A stretch of DNA of 64,000 nt from the NCBI GenBank assembly GCA_027563935.2, contig JANVAS020000222.1, positions 6,262,001 to 6,326,000 of the forward strand. Direction: 5' to 3'. This document shows positions 1 through 10,482 of this stretch, piece after piece (the stretch's first letter is position 1; every line of letters starts with the position of its first letter). The DNA comes from Costus lasius. Taxonomy: Eukaryota; Streptophyta; Magnoliopsida; Zingiberales; Costaceae. The notes below the pieces were generated by a model. That model saw only the letters and a program-made list of their open reading frames with translations. It did not search any database and had not been told where the DNA came from. The position numbers and the translations under genes are program-made.

Positions 1-13
1 CAATCCAGCGGTA

Positions 14-390
14 CAAAATCAGTTTTCTGAAATTCTGGATTTCGACCTTTATGTGTTCGAACCATCATATCTCCCTAGGTATAGCTCGAAATCTTGTCAA
101 ATCAGTTTTATTAGACCGTAGGCTCGAAGAGCTTTATTTTGACTCCCATAACGCCTATTTTCGATTAGTTATTGGATCTGAAATAAATGTCGTAAGTCTG
201 ATATATGAATCTGTTTTCTTGAAATCTGAAATTCTGACCTTCCTATGTTCGAACCCTTATATCTTCCTGTCTAAAATTCGAAATCTTGTGAAACCAGTTT
301 TATTGGAAACTAGATTCAGAGAGCTTCATTTTGAATACAATATTGACTAGCTTTGGTTCGAAATTGGACTAAAAATATATTTTGCAAACT
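14..390. repeat. Two imperfect tandem copies of a ~199-bp unit inside T1
   Basis: The stretch beginning GAAATTCTGG at about 29 returns as GAAATTCTGACC at about 228. The following landmarks repeat in the same order: GTTCGAACC, CGAAATCTTGT, CAGTTTTATT, GAGCTT and ATTTTGA. The spacing is about 199 bp with clear divergence. The 99-codon ORF across 51-350 is open only because it runs through both copies, and its two halves are visibly paralogous. I treat it as repeat DNA, not as a gene. Confidence 0.6.
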
Positions 391-1183
391 GACAATATAA
401 ATCTGCTATGTTTTGGTTAGACGAATATTCCTGTGTGAGAAAAATTTACATTGTATGGTTTAACCTCTTAAATTGTGGTCTGTAGTTCTTCTAAAATTTA
501 TTTGTTTGATGAGAAATTTTAGAGAAAACAAAATTGGGGATTTAACTAAGAACTTAGGAATTTTCGAAAATATAGTTGAGCCAATTTTGGGGCTTTTGTC
601 AGTTTTCTTCACGAGCGTGTAATTAAAATTATCTGTAGTGGGGGACTGAAATTATTTACATGAAATTTGTGCGTTCTGTTAAGGTTCTGAAAGTGGCGCC
701 CCTTACAGTAATTTTATAGCTCACGATTTTAGAAATTTTGAGGAGATTATTTCATGAATAATTTCTGTTCTGTGTTTAAATGTTTGTTATATGAATAATT
801 TCTGTTCTGTATTTAATTGTTTGTTATGTGGATATTTCCTGTTCTGTTTATATGTTGTGAATTTTCTGAAAACCTTGAATGTGTTAAAACATTTGTGAGA
901 ACATAGAATGGTTTGACATGAATTAAGGTTAGTTATAAGGAATTCACTCATATAATTTCTGTTCTGTGTTTAAGGACTGGATATTGGGGTGTGTCATTTT
1001 CTGGTTTGTTAGACTTTGGGCATGATGTAAGAATTTAGTAGTGGTTAGTCCTACTCCTCCGTTTCAGTATAATCTGTTCTGTAAAATTATGCCCTAGTGT
1101 AGCACTCTTCCGTGTCCTTACCCTCCTTCTGTGGCGCTGTAATGGTGCTGATAGTCTACTACGACCCTTGAGACACTATTTCT

Positions 1184-1639
1184 GTTCTGGGTATTGGAGG
1201 CCAGAGTGCCACGTCCTAACAAGACGGGGGCCACCCACTGATACCTCCTCTACCATTCAGTTCTGGGTTTTGGAGGCCAGAGTGCCACGTCCTGATAAGA
1301 CGGGGGCCACCCACTGATACCTCCTCTACCATTCAGTTCTGGGTTTTGGAGGCCAGAGTGCCACGTCCTAACAAGACGGGGGCCACCCACTGATACCTCC
1401 TCTACCATTCAGTTTTGGGTTTTGGAGGCCAGAGTGCCACGTCCTAACAAGACGGGGGCCACCCACTGATACCTCCTCTACCATTCAGTTCTGGGTTTTG
1501 GAGGCCAGAGTGCCACGTCCTGACAAGACGGGGGCCACCCACTGATACCTCCTCTACCATTCTGTTCTGGGTATTGGAGACCAGAGTGCCACGTCCTGAC
1601 AAGACGGGGGCCACCCACTGATATCTCCTCTACCATTCT
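1184..1639. repeat. Minisatellite: six tandem copies of a 76-bp unit inside T1
   Basis: Units start at 1184, 1260, 1336, 1412, 1488 and 1564, each exactly 76 bp. Each contains GGAGGCCAGAGTGCCACGTC followed by AAGACGGGGGCCACCCACTG and a pyrimidine-rich end. Copies differ by only a few substitutions (for example TAACAAG, TGATAAG or TGACAAG), so the array is young or homogenised. A seventh unit decays after GTTTCTGATAT at 1640. It is GC-richer than the surrounding LTR. The reverse-strand ORF at 1478-1702 is a by-product. Confidence 0.95.
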
Positions 1640-2666
1640 GTTTCTGATATGCATGCATTGTCTCGTCCTCGGCAGAGGTGGGGTCAGACCTTCTGTGGTC
1701 ACCAGGCCTTCCGTGGCCTTTCTGTTTCCGATGTAGACTATCCGTTTGGACTCTGAAAATTCTGATTTTCTGTCTGTCAGTTCTGATTTCTGTAGTTCTG
1801 TTTCGATCTGTATTTAGATGTATTAGGCGGTGTGGTTAGTTGGTATGGGTTGGTATATTCATATCCTACCTGTTTGATGCCTATTGTTACAAGTATCTGT
1901 ATTTGATTGTGTTTGTTTCTGATATGAGCATGCATGTTAAGTTGATTTATCTTATCTGTTAAATAAAAAGAATTTCAACTTAAGTATGATATTTTTGATG
2001 TGTACTATGGATGACTTTTAGTGTCTTTTACTCACTGAGCTTTTTAGCTCACCTCCGTTGTTTAAATGTTTTCAGGTGAGACATCAAGACAATAATTGCT
2101 ACAGCTAATATGACGCTAATGTTTGATGTCATTTCTAAGAATAGTCTTCTAAAGATTTATCAGGCCTACGTGCCTAATTTATTATGACCTATATGACATG
2201 TTTTATCTCCTGAGGGCTTATGCCTGTTTTCAGGATATTATATTATAGTTGTTTCGTTTAAATTATTGGATACAAGTCTTGGATTCTTTTATTGAATTGG
2301 TTCTTATTTTGAAATGTCCGATTTGAGATGTGTAACCGAATTTGTGTTGTTTATTTTAGTATCTGAATAATCAGTTCTGTATATTTCTGGAATTCCACAT
2401 ATGTGTAGTGTGGACGTTTGTTGTTGTTACAAGATATGTGTGTCTGTGCAGCAGTAGTTTAGAATACTTGCTGCCGGATTTTTTCTGGATTTCCGGATTT
2501 CTATTTCCTAGTAATCGATCCTATTCAGTTCTGTGCGGTTTTCTGTTCCGTAGTAATGTCCTTCGATGCCGCTTTCTTCTTGTGTTTTAATGGAAGAGTA
2601 AAAAAATTTTTGAAACCCCGTATTTTACTTGTATGCGTGTGGGGTGTGATTCTGAGGGATGTTACA

Positions 2667-5600
2667 CGAAGGAACAACACCAAGTTCTTGAATGAACTTA
2701 CGAATCCACACTGCCTCCTTGGATGCTTCCGAGGCTGCAACATACTCGGCTTCTGTTGTGGAATCAGCAACAATAGATTGTTTGAAACTTTTCCACACCA
2801 CTGCTCCTCCATTCAAGCTAAAAACATAGCCTGATTGCGATCGGAAATCATCCTGGTCAGATTGGAATGAAGCGTCAGTATATCCTTCAATACTGAGTTC
2901 TTCCTGACCTCCATATATCAAGAACATATCTTTGGTCCTCCGAAGATATTTCAAAATGTTCTTGACCGCAATCTAGTGTGCCTTTCCTGGATTACTTTGG
3001 AATCGACTGGTCACGCTTAACCCGTAAGCGACGTCTGGGCGAGTACACAACATCGCATACATAATGGACCCAATAGCCGAAGCATAAGGCGTATTGTCCA
3101 TTTCATCTTTCTCAGTCTGTGTTTGTGGACACTGACTCTTTGAAAGATTCAGACCATGTCTGACTGGAAGATATCCTCTTTTAGAATTTTCTAAATGGAA
3201 TCTCTCCAGGACTTTATCGATGTAAGTACTCTGGCACAGCCCGAGAAGCCTCTTAGATCTATCTCTGTAGATCTTCACACCTAATACATAGGCTGCTTCT
3301 CCTAAATCTTTCATCTGGAAACATTTTCTTAACCATGCCTTGACTGCATGTAGTTCAGGAATATCGTTTCCAATGATTAAGATATCATCGATGTAGAGGA
3401 CTAGGAAAGTAATCACGCTCCCACTAAACCTCTTATATATACACGGGTCATCTTCATTCTTGATGAAACCAAATTCACAGATTGATTCATCAAAACGAAT
3501 ATTCCAGCTTCTTGATGCTTGTAGAAGTCCATAAATGGACTTCTTTAATTTGCATATTTTATGACGATCTGATGGATTAGTGAAACCTTCAGGTTGTGTC
3601 ATATACACATCCTCCTCTAGTTTTCCATTAAGGAAAGCGGTCTTCACATCCATTTGCCAGATCTCATAATCATAATATGCCGCTATCGCAAGAATAATCC
3701 GAATAGACTTGAACATGGCTACAGGAGAGAAAGTTTCATCATAATCTATCCCGTAGATTTGTTTGAAACCTTTCGCAACTAGCCTGCCTTTATAGGTAAC
3801 CACGTTACCATCCATGTCAATCTTTTTCTTGAAGATCCACTTACAGCCTATAGGGATTACTCCCGGAGGCGGATCAACCAAATCCCAAACTTGGTTATCT
3901 GACATGGAGTCCATCTCGGCTCGCATAGCTTCAAGCCATCTCGCTGATTCCGGTCCACTGACCGCATCCGCATAAGTGAGGGGTTCATCATCAATGATGT
4001 AGACTCCGTCATAGCGCTCAGGCTGTCGATGGATCCTTCCCGATCTTCGCGGTTCCCGTGATATCTGAGCCTCAGGTTGTTCAGTAACCTGATCTACTGG
4101 CTCAGGCTCATCCAACTGTGCTTGACTATTTTGTCCTTCTTCTGGATTCTCATCCAGCTTTATTTCTCTCCCACTGGCCTCTTGCAGAAGAAATTCCTTC
4201 TCAAGAAAAATAGCCGTCCGAGCAACAAATACTTTGTTCTCTTTGGGATCGTAGAAATAATAACCCTTAGTTTCCTTAGGGTAACCGACAAAGATACATT
4301 TCTCAGATCTGCTCTCTAGTTTCCCAGAGGCGAGCTTTTTGACATAAGCCTCGCAACCCCAGATCTTAATAAATGTCAAGCTCGGCTGTTTCCCATACCA
4401 TAACTCATATGGAGTCTTTGAAACGGCCTTGGATGGCACTCGGTTTAGTACCTTTGCAGCTGTTTCCAGTGCAAATCCCCAAAAGGAGTAAGGTAGAGTA
4501 GCCTAACTCATCATAGAACGAACCATATCCAGTAAGGTTCTATTTCTCCTCTCGGACACACCATTCCATTGCGGTGTTCCTGGCGGAGTGAGCTATGAGA
4601 TAATCCCACACTCCTTCAGATAGTCAGTAAACTCATGACTCAAGTATTCTCCACCTCGATCTGAATGAAGTGCCTTGATATTTCGGCCTAGCTGATTTTG
4701 TACTTCATTCTTGAACTCTTTGAACTTGTCAAAAGATTCACTCTTATGTCTCATTAGATAGACATAACCATACCTACTGAAATCATCAGTAAAGGTAATG
4801 AAGTATGAATAGCCACCTCTGGCATGTTTACTAAATGGCCCACACACATCACTGTGAATGAGGTCAAGTAATCCTGAAGCCCTTTGACCTTTATTAGAAA
4901 AAGGAGACTTCGTCATTTTACCCATTAAACAAGCTTTGCATGTATCAAGCTCCTCATAGGAGAATGATCCCAGCAGTCCATGATCATGCAACCGCTTAAT
5001 GCGCTTCTTGTTAATATGGCCTAAACGACTATGCCATAACAAGGTGCTGTCATCAGCATACTTGGCTTTCTTAATATCAATCTGCTGTATAGAACATTCC
5101 ATGTCCAACATGAATAACCCATTGTTAATCGACCCAGTAGCATAAACAATATTATCAAAAGAAATATAACACTTTAAAGTTTTGCATTCAAAGGAAAACC
5201 CTTTCCTAACAAGAGCAGGAATAGAGATAATATTCTTAGTTATGCTCGGTATAAAATAACAATTGTCCAGTTCTAATACAAGAACAGATGGCAAAGAGAT
5301 GTGATAAACTCCTACAGCAACAGCAGCTACCCGTGCCCCGTTTCCTACTCGTAGGTCCACCTCATGCTGTCCCACCTGTCTTCTTCTCTTGAGTTCCTGT
5401 ACATTTGAACAAATGTGAACTCCACATGCAGTGTCTAACACCCATGAAATAGAAGAAGATAGCATGACTTTAGTCACAAAAATACCTGAGCCAGAAGCGA
5501 AAGGGTTGCTTCCCTTCTTATCTCCTTGGAGCGCTTTACAGTCCTTTTTCCAGTGACCTAGCTGGCCACAATGGAAACATCTGTATTCCTTTGACCGCTT

Positions 5601-6305
5601 AATCTTTTGCTTTAGAGCCTTGTTGTAGCTCTTGATAGGGGCTTTGCCCTTCTTCCCCTTCTTCTTGTTCCTTGAAGGAACCATTAGGACAGAGGATGAA
5701 GGCTTTCCCTTCTCACGAGACTGAGTCTGCTCTGTAGTCAAGAGCATGTTCAGTAACTCTGCCGGGGTACAGTCGATCTTGTTCATATTAAAATTAATGA
5801 TGAATGGATCGAAAGAGGCCGGGAGAGACTGCAAGATGATGTCTACAACAAGCTCCTGATTGATTGTGTGTCCCAGTTTCTCTAGAGCTTCTTTGTACCC
5901 AATCATCTTGAGCACGTGAGCTCCCACTGGACTCCCTTCAGTCAGTTTGCTCTGAAAGAAAAGTTTCGTCAAGTTATAGCGTTCAGTCCTTGCTTGTGCA
6001 GCATACAGCATCTTGAGATTTGCTATAATTTCAATAGCAGATAAATCTTCATGCTGACGCTGAAGCTGTGGCGTCATAGACGCAAGCATAAGGCAAGCGA
6101 CATCAATGCTATCATTGACATGCTTCTCATAAGCTTCCCGAACCGCCCTTGTGGCGTTCGCAGCGGGTTGAGGCGGTATAGCCGTCTCGAGGACATACAG
6201 CTTCCTCTCAGCCTTAAGAACAATCTTAAGGTGTCCGTACCAGTCTGAGAAGTTTGGCCCAGCAAACTTCTCCCTTTCCAGTAAGGACCGCACATTGAAC
6301 GCTGT
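2667..6305 (-). pseudogene. K1 copia GAG-PR-INT-RT-RNaseH polyprotein, broken and 3'-truncated
   Basis: This would encode the copia polyprotein: gag with a CCHC knuckle, aspartic protease, integrase, reverse transcriptase and part of RNase H. All domains are recognisable in one frame against the intact 1294-codon copies. Breaks: the start codon position 6303-6305 reads ACA instead of ATG. In-frame TAG codons lie at 4593-4595, 4503-4505 and 2973-2975 (coding strand), at a Gln, a Gln and a Trp position of the intact copies. The RT box reads Y-I-D-D rather than Y-V-D-D. Homology stops at 2667 within RNase H, where T1 begins. No frameshift is needed. A start near 6293 would need a GTG codon and is only the residual open stretch. 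Confidence 0.93.
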
Positions 6306-7773
6306 GGTGTTCGTTGCTGCAGTAATCTACAACATTGCAAGAACAGCAAGGTCAGTATCATTGTTAGAATCAATTCAGGACTTAAGAATGATTCTTTTCT
6401 CACTATTTTATCTGGCTGAAAAATCCAGCAAAACAGCCCGAAAGAGTAAAACTCTTTTAGTGAGATGGGATCCAGATTTCATACTTGGTCTCCGCGTCCC
6501 GCTCAGGCGAGATAAGATGCACAGAGAGTACAAGCACTAATCTCTGGTAGGCAATCCCTGCCAATCGCCAACCCGTGCGATTCCCCTTCATCTGGGCAAT
6601 CCAGCAGACTGTGCCAACTGAGTTGGTACAACACAGTCTCTGATCCCACAGATGGCTGCCTCCATATAGCTACCATATGCTCAATATGTAGCCTACATGG
6701 TCAATCTGACCCGACCTACTCCCTGGACCACCACGTGCTATGCTGAGCAACGAGAAGCGATAAATCCCTTCTCTGTAACACGCAGGTGTAATCACACACC
6801 GTCTGAAGATAGATGGGCGTGCCCACTGAGTGGGTACAACACGGCCCCAACGATAGTCAGAAAAATGAGGTTTCGCGTCAGAAGGCTATCGTGCTTGATA
6901 TTTAACGTTGGATTTTAACGGTCCTTTTATCTTCTTACTATCGTACAAATCCTATGGTGATAGCAGAAGAATAAATCATGCAGTTACTAAATTACTTAAA
7001 CAGTAAATTAAAAGCATGATGATCTTATGAGGTAAAAGCCCATTAAGCCTAAGTAAGACCTTAATTTAACTTAAGTCTTCACTTGAGCTCTTCATGGGTC
7101 TTTAGCATTTCATCTGGCCCAACCCGGGCCCAAGCGCCTACTACAGCTCAGATGCGCCCACCAGGTAAAATGCGCCTGTCCTAGAGTCGAACCCTAGACC
7201 TCCCACTGGTGAAGCCACTTGCTGCATGCGCCTCTGCCATGTGTGCTCTGTGCTCATGTCTGATTAAAATACAATTTAATCTATCTAGACATGATTGACT
7301 CGCAGGTCAATTACACATTATAAATTAATTAAAATGTGATGCGCAGATCACAATAATAATTTACAAATAATAATCCAGGCACGCAGGCCCCAGCACAGCA
7401 CACATTAAAATTGGGCAGCCCACATAAGATTAAATAGACAATCACTCATGTTATACAAACTTCATGTGATCCAATCAAGAAAATAAAATTTTCGAAAAAC
7501 CCATTGGCTTCATTTTATTTCCTTATGTGCCCTACTACCTTACAACGGTCCATTAATAGGGATCCACTCATCAGACCTAGTCAGACCCACTGCCCTTGCA
7601 TGCACCAAGTCATAACCGACTTGAGTCGACCTCATGGTCAACAATGCATGCGTTAAGGGCTGAACGTCCCTCATGAGTTCTGGCAAGCGGGTGTGACCCC
7701 GGGCCTTCATCATGAGCGTTCACTGGTTGTCTCAATCAGACATCGCTACATGCCTTTCTGCAGTCGACCAATA
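6306..7773 (-). other. K1 untranslated leader, proximal part
   Basis: Non-coding region between the lost start codon and the K2 insertion. It is collinear with the leaders of K3 (19918-21710) and K4 (45528-47292). Shared landmarks are the CGCTCAGGCGAGATAAGATG block near 6500, the CCCACTGAGTGGGTACAACAC block near 6830, and ACGCAGGCCCCAGCACAGCA near 7382. No ORF is conserved between copies, so I call no gene. The final five bases CAATA are the K2 target-site duplication. Confidence 0.85.
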
Positions 7774-10468
7774 TGTTGGGGTATGCCCTTAAGGCTAATG
7801 TTTGAGGCCTTGGGATTCTATCCGTATCATGTATATATAAACTCTTATGTTTATAAAGGCAATGGTTGTTATTCAGTATGTTACATTGTCTGCTGCAATA
7901 AGTGTGCTTCTGAATAATGTCTCAATACTGTTCAGCTAGGCTGACATGCTGTAATGTCGTTAGTCGAGATATCTTGGTGAACATGAGATAGCCTTGATAT
8001 GATTGAGACTAATATGTGTTCTAATCTTATAGGATGCTTCGAGCATGGAATAAGATGTAGACTCATGGGTACATTGGATGTACTGGACAGACCCTACTAG
8101 GATATTCAATTGCTTGTCACAATGTGAATAATCCTTGTTTGCAACAAGTGGCACATGTCCTCTGACTTGAGATCACTTGTGTTTCTAAATGATGATTGTC
8201 ATTGTTTTGAGGTAGTTCAATATCATTTGAAACATAATGATTATAGACTATCTTGGATGATGATCATGAGTCAGGTTAGGACACTAGTGATAGATATAGG
8301 ATTGCCGTCTCCTTGTTTAAGGAGTGTGATGTTCTAAAGGGGCCCCCCTGAATGAGATGATTGAGAAAGTGTATGGCCATACCCAGGTGACTATGTTCAT
8401 CTGATCTAATCATGCTCATCATATTGGAGCCACAGGCTTGACACGCTTGTCCAATAAGAACATCCAGTGGCAAAGGAAACATGCATGCCTCGTGAAGTTG
8501 ATTCACTCTTGTGCTGTGGTTTGGGTGGAGTCTTGGAAGACTCTTTCCTTTACATCGGGAGACAGTGATGTGTTGCTAGATACCCCTCACTGATCGTGAT
8601 AACGTAAGTTATCGTTACCGACATCTAAAGGAAACCCTCAGGGTCGCACAATTTGATGATATGGCTTACTTAAGTCAGATCGTGTGGACTAAATTGTTTG
8701 GGTTCAGTTTAAAGGGATATAGACTCTGATTGTAAGTGATGTAGGAGAGAGCCATGTCTGCCTCACAAGGGCCGTCCGGACATGTATGTCTGCCTCACAA
8801 GGGCCGTCTGGACATAAGCGACCCATGCTTGCCTCATTCGGCGCGTCTGACATGTTCGCCCCCCTCCCCTACAACACTAAGGACCGGCGGAGCTCCACCG
8901 ATCCCCTCGAGGTTAGGCATCCCAGAGACCTAACCCGCAAGGTCCAGGGTGTCGAATCCTGGCACAGTTATACCCCATGCCTGGGCTGTGCAAATTTCGT
9001 CTGCAGCAGGATTCGAACCCTCGACTTGGCCTTCACAAACCAAGTCCCTCTAACCATTAGAGCTGCAGCTCAATGGTTAGAGGGACTTGGTTTGTGAAGG
9101 CCAAGTCGAGGGTTCGAATCCTGCTGCAGACGAAATTTGCACAGCCCAGGCATGGGGTATAACTGTGCCAGGATTCGACACCCTGGACCTTGCGGGTTAG
9201 GTCTCTGGGATGCCTAACCTCGAGGGGATCGGTGGAGCTCCGCCGGTCCTTAGTGTTGTAGGGGAGGGGGGCGAACATGTCAGACGCGCCGAATGAGGCA
9301 GGCATGGGTCGCTTATGTCCAGACGGCCCTTGTGAGGCAGACATACATGTCCGGACGGCCCTTGTGAGGCAGACATGGCTCTCTCCTACATCATAAAAGG
9401 TACGCTCAATGGTTAGAGGGACTTGGTTTGTGAAGGCCAAGTCGAGGGTTCGAATCCTGCTGCAGACGAAATTTGCACAGCCCAGGCATGGGGTATAACT
9501 GTGCCAGGATTCGACACCCTGGACCTTGCGGGTTAGGTCTCTGGGATGCCTAACCTCGAGGGGATCGGTGGAGCTCCGCCGGTCCTTAGTGTTGTAGGGG
9601 AGGGGGGCGAACATGTCAGACGCGCCGAATGAGGCAGGCATGGGTCGCTTATGTCCAGACGGCCCTTGTGAGGCAGACATACATGTCCGGACGGCCCTTG
9701 TGAGGCAGACATGGCTCTCTCCTACATCAGTAAGTGAGATCTGGTCTGATCATGTTTGATTGATTAGGGCTTGAGATCGGTAAGCTTCGATCGAGAGAGA
9801 TGATGCTAGATCGGTAAGATCAGGAGCATCAAAGAGATGAACGGTTAGATCTGGAACCTTAGGGTTTACTATGGTCTAGACCAAATGGCTTGGGCTATTT
9901 TGATTTGGTTTATGAACCAAATTCGATTGGGACGTTTTGGCTTGAACCGGTTCACAAAGGTGAACGCTTGGTTCAATGCTAGTATGCGTTTTTGGGTTGG
10001 CATGAGCGCATGGCTTAATGATGTTCCATTTTTGGAATGTCTTCAATGCCGATTCCTCTCAACGCCAAAACGCAAATACGTTCCCCTCTTCTCGTGTGAA
10101 AAAACTTGCACTCTCGTGTAGAGGAGGTTGACGAGGAAGAGAGGCTTTGGACAAGGAGCTCTCGGCCAAGAAGGAGACATCTCATCCCTTCCATACGACA
10201 AGTACCTTTGAAGAACCTTGCTAGTACAAGGATCTCAAAGAGTGGCCGACTTCATCTTGTGTGCGCGCCGTTTGGAGGAGATCTATTTTGTTCTCTTGCT
10301 TCCAAGTCATCACCCACACAATGGCTATGGTATGATCTTATTTGGTTAAGTTGATCATATGCTCTTACTTGCGATCCTATGAAACCCTTGCATCCGCTGC
10401 AAAATTTTCAATGTGCCCCCATTTAGGGTTTCACCCCCTTGCGCTCCCCCTTGAAGGGGACCTTTTCA
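7774..10468 (+). repeat. K2 5' LTR (interrupted by R1)
   Basis: Starts TGTTGGGGTATGCCC and ends CCCCTTGAAGGGGACCTTTTCA, next to the PBS. It carries the two palindromic blocks conserved across the family: the perfect 12-mer GTATGGCCATAC and GATAAC-GTAA-GTTATC. Its length is 2695 bp because 993 bp of R1 plus a 5-bp TSD sit inside it. I could not assign a TATA box with confidence. Confidence 0.95.
8737..9729. mobile_element. R1: inverted trimer of a 326-bp tRNA-derived SINE-like unit
   Basis: Three near-identical units: copy 1 reversed (8737-9063, 327 bp), copy 2 forward (9068-9393) and copy 3 forward (9404-9729). The spacers are TGCA and TAAAAGGTAC. Forward units start GCTCAATGGTTAGAGGG, which resembles a tRNA D-arm/box A, and carry GGTTCGAATCC, a perfect box B, at 9111-9121 and 9447-9457. 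The composite has long terminal inverted repeats starting TGATGTAGGAGAGAGCC. It is flanked by the direct repeat GTAAG (8732-8736 and 9730-9734), and the empty site is visible in the K2 3' LTR near 26233. The acceptor stem is absent and there is no poly(A) or poly(T) tail, so this is not a standard SINE or tRNA gene. The 207-codon ORF through it is a repeat artefact. Confidence 0.8.
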
Positions 10469-10470
10469 AT

Positions 10471-10482
10471 TGGTATCAGAGC
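10471..10482 (+). other. K2 primer-binding site (initiator tRNA-Met type)
   Basis: TGGTATCAGAGC lies two bases after the LTR terminal CA and is complementary to the 3' end of plant initiator tRNA-Met, the usual primer for plant copia elements. The same site on the other strand identifies the 5' LTRs of K1, K3 and K6. Confidence 0.93.

Larger units (their letters stand above)
1..2666 (+). mobile_element. T1: right part of a Ty3/gypsy (Tekay/Del chromovirus-like) LTR, + orientation
   Basis: Seen: AT- and TTCTG-rich non-coding DNA that ends in TGAGGGATGTTACA exactly where K1 copia pol homology begins at 2667. At 2033-2052 there is an inverted repeat, CACTGAGC-TTTT-AGCTCAC, followed by TTTTCAGGTGA. 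Known: Tekay/Del-type chromovirus LTRs carry a similar ACTGAGCTTTTTAGCTCAC block upstream of their 3' end and commonly finish in GTGTTACA or similar. Inference: this is the 3' end of a long LTR inserted in K1. Its left boundary, PBS or PPT and partner LTR lie outside the window, so a solo LTR cannot be told from a 3' LTR. The following bases CGAAG (2667-2671) would be the TSD. No coding domain is visible; the short ORFs here have no family signature. Confidence 0.5.

Noticed and set aside
9068..9140. Possible functional tRNA gene
   Set aside because: Box A and B are present, but the acceptor stem is missing and the element is repeated three times, so it is a tRNA-derived repeat.
9057..9680. 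207-codon minus-strand ORF and a related 103-codon plus-strand ORF at 8786
   Set aside because: Both run through the R1 repeat units and simply read the same repeat; the internal duplication of the product mirrors the DNA repeat.
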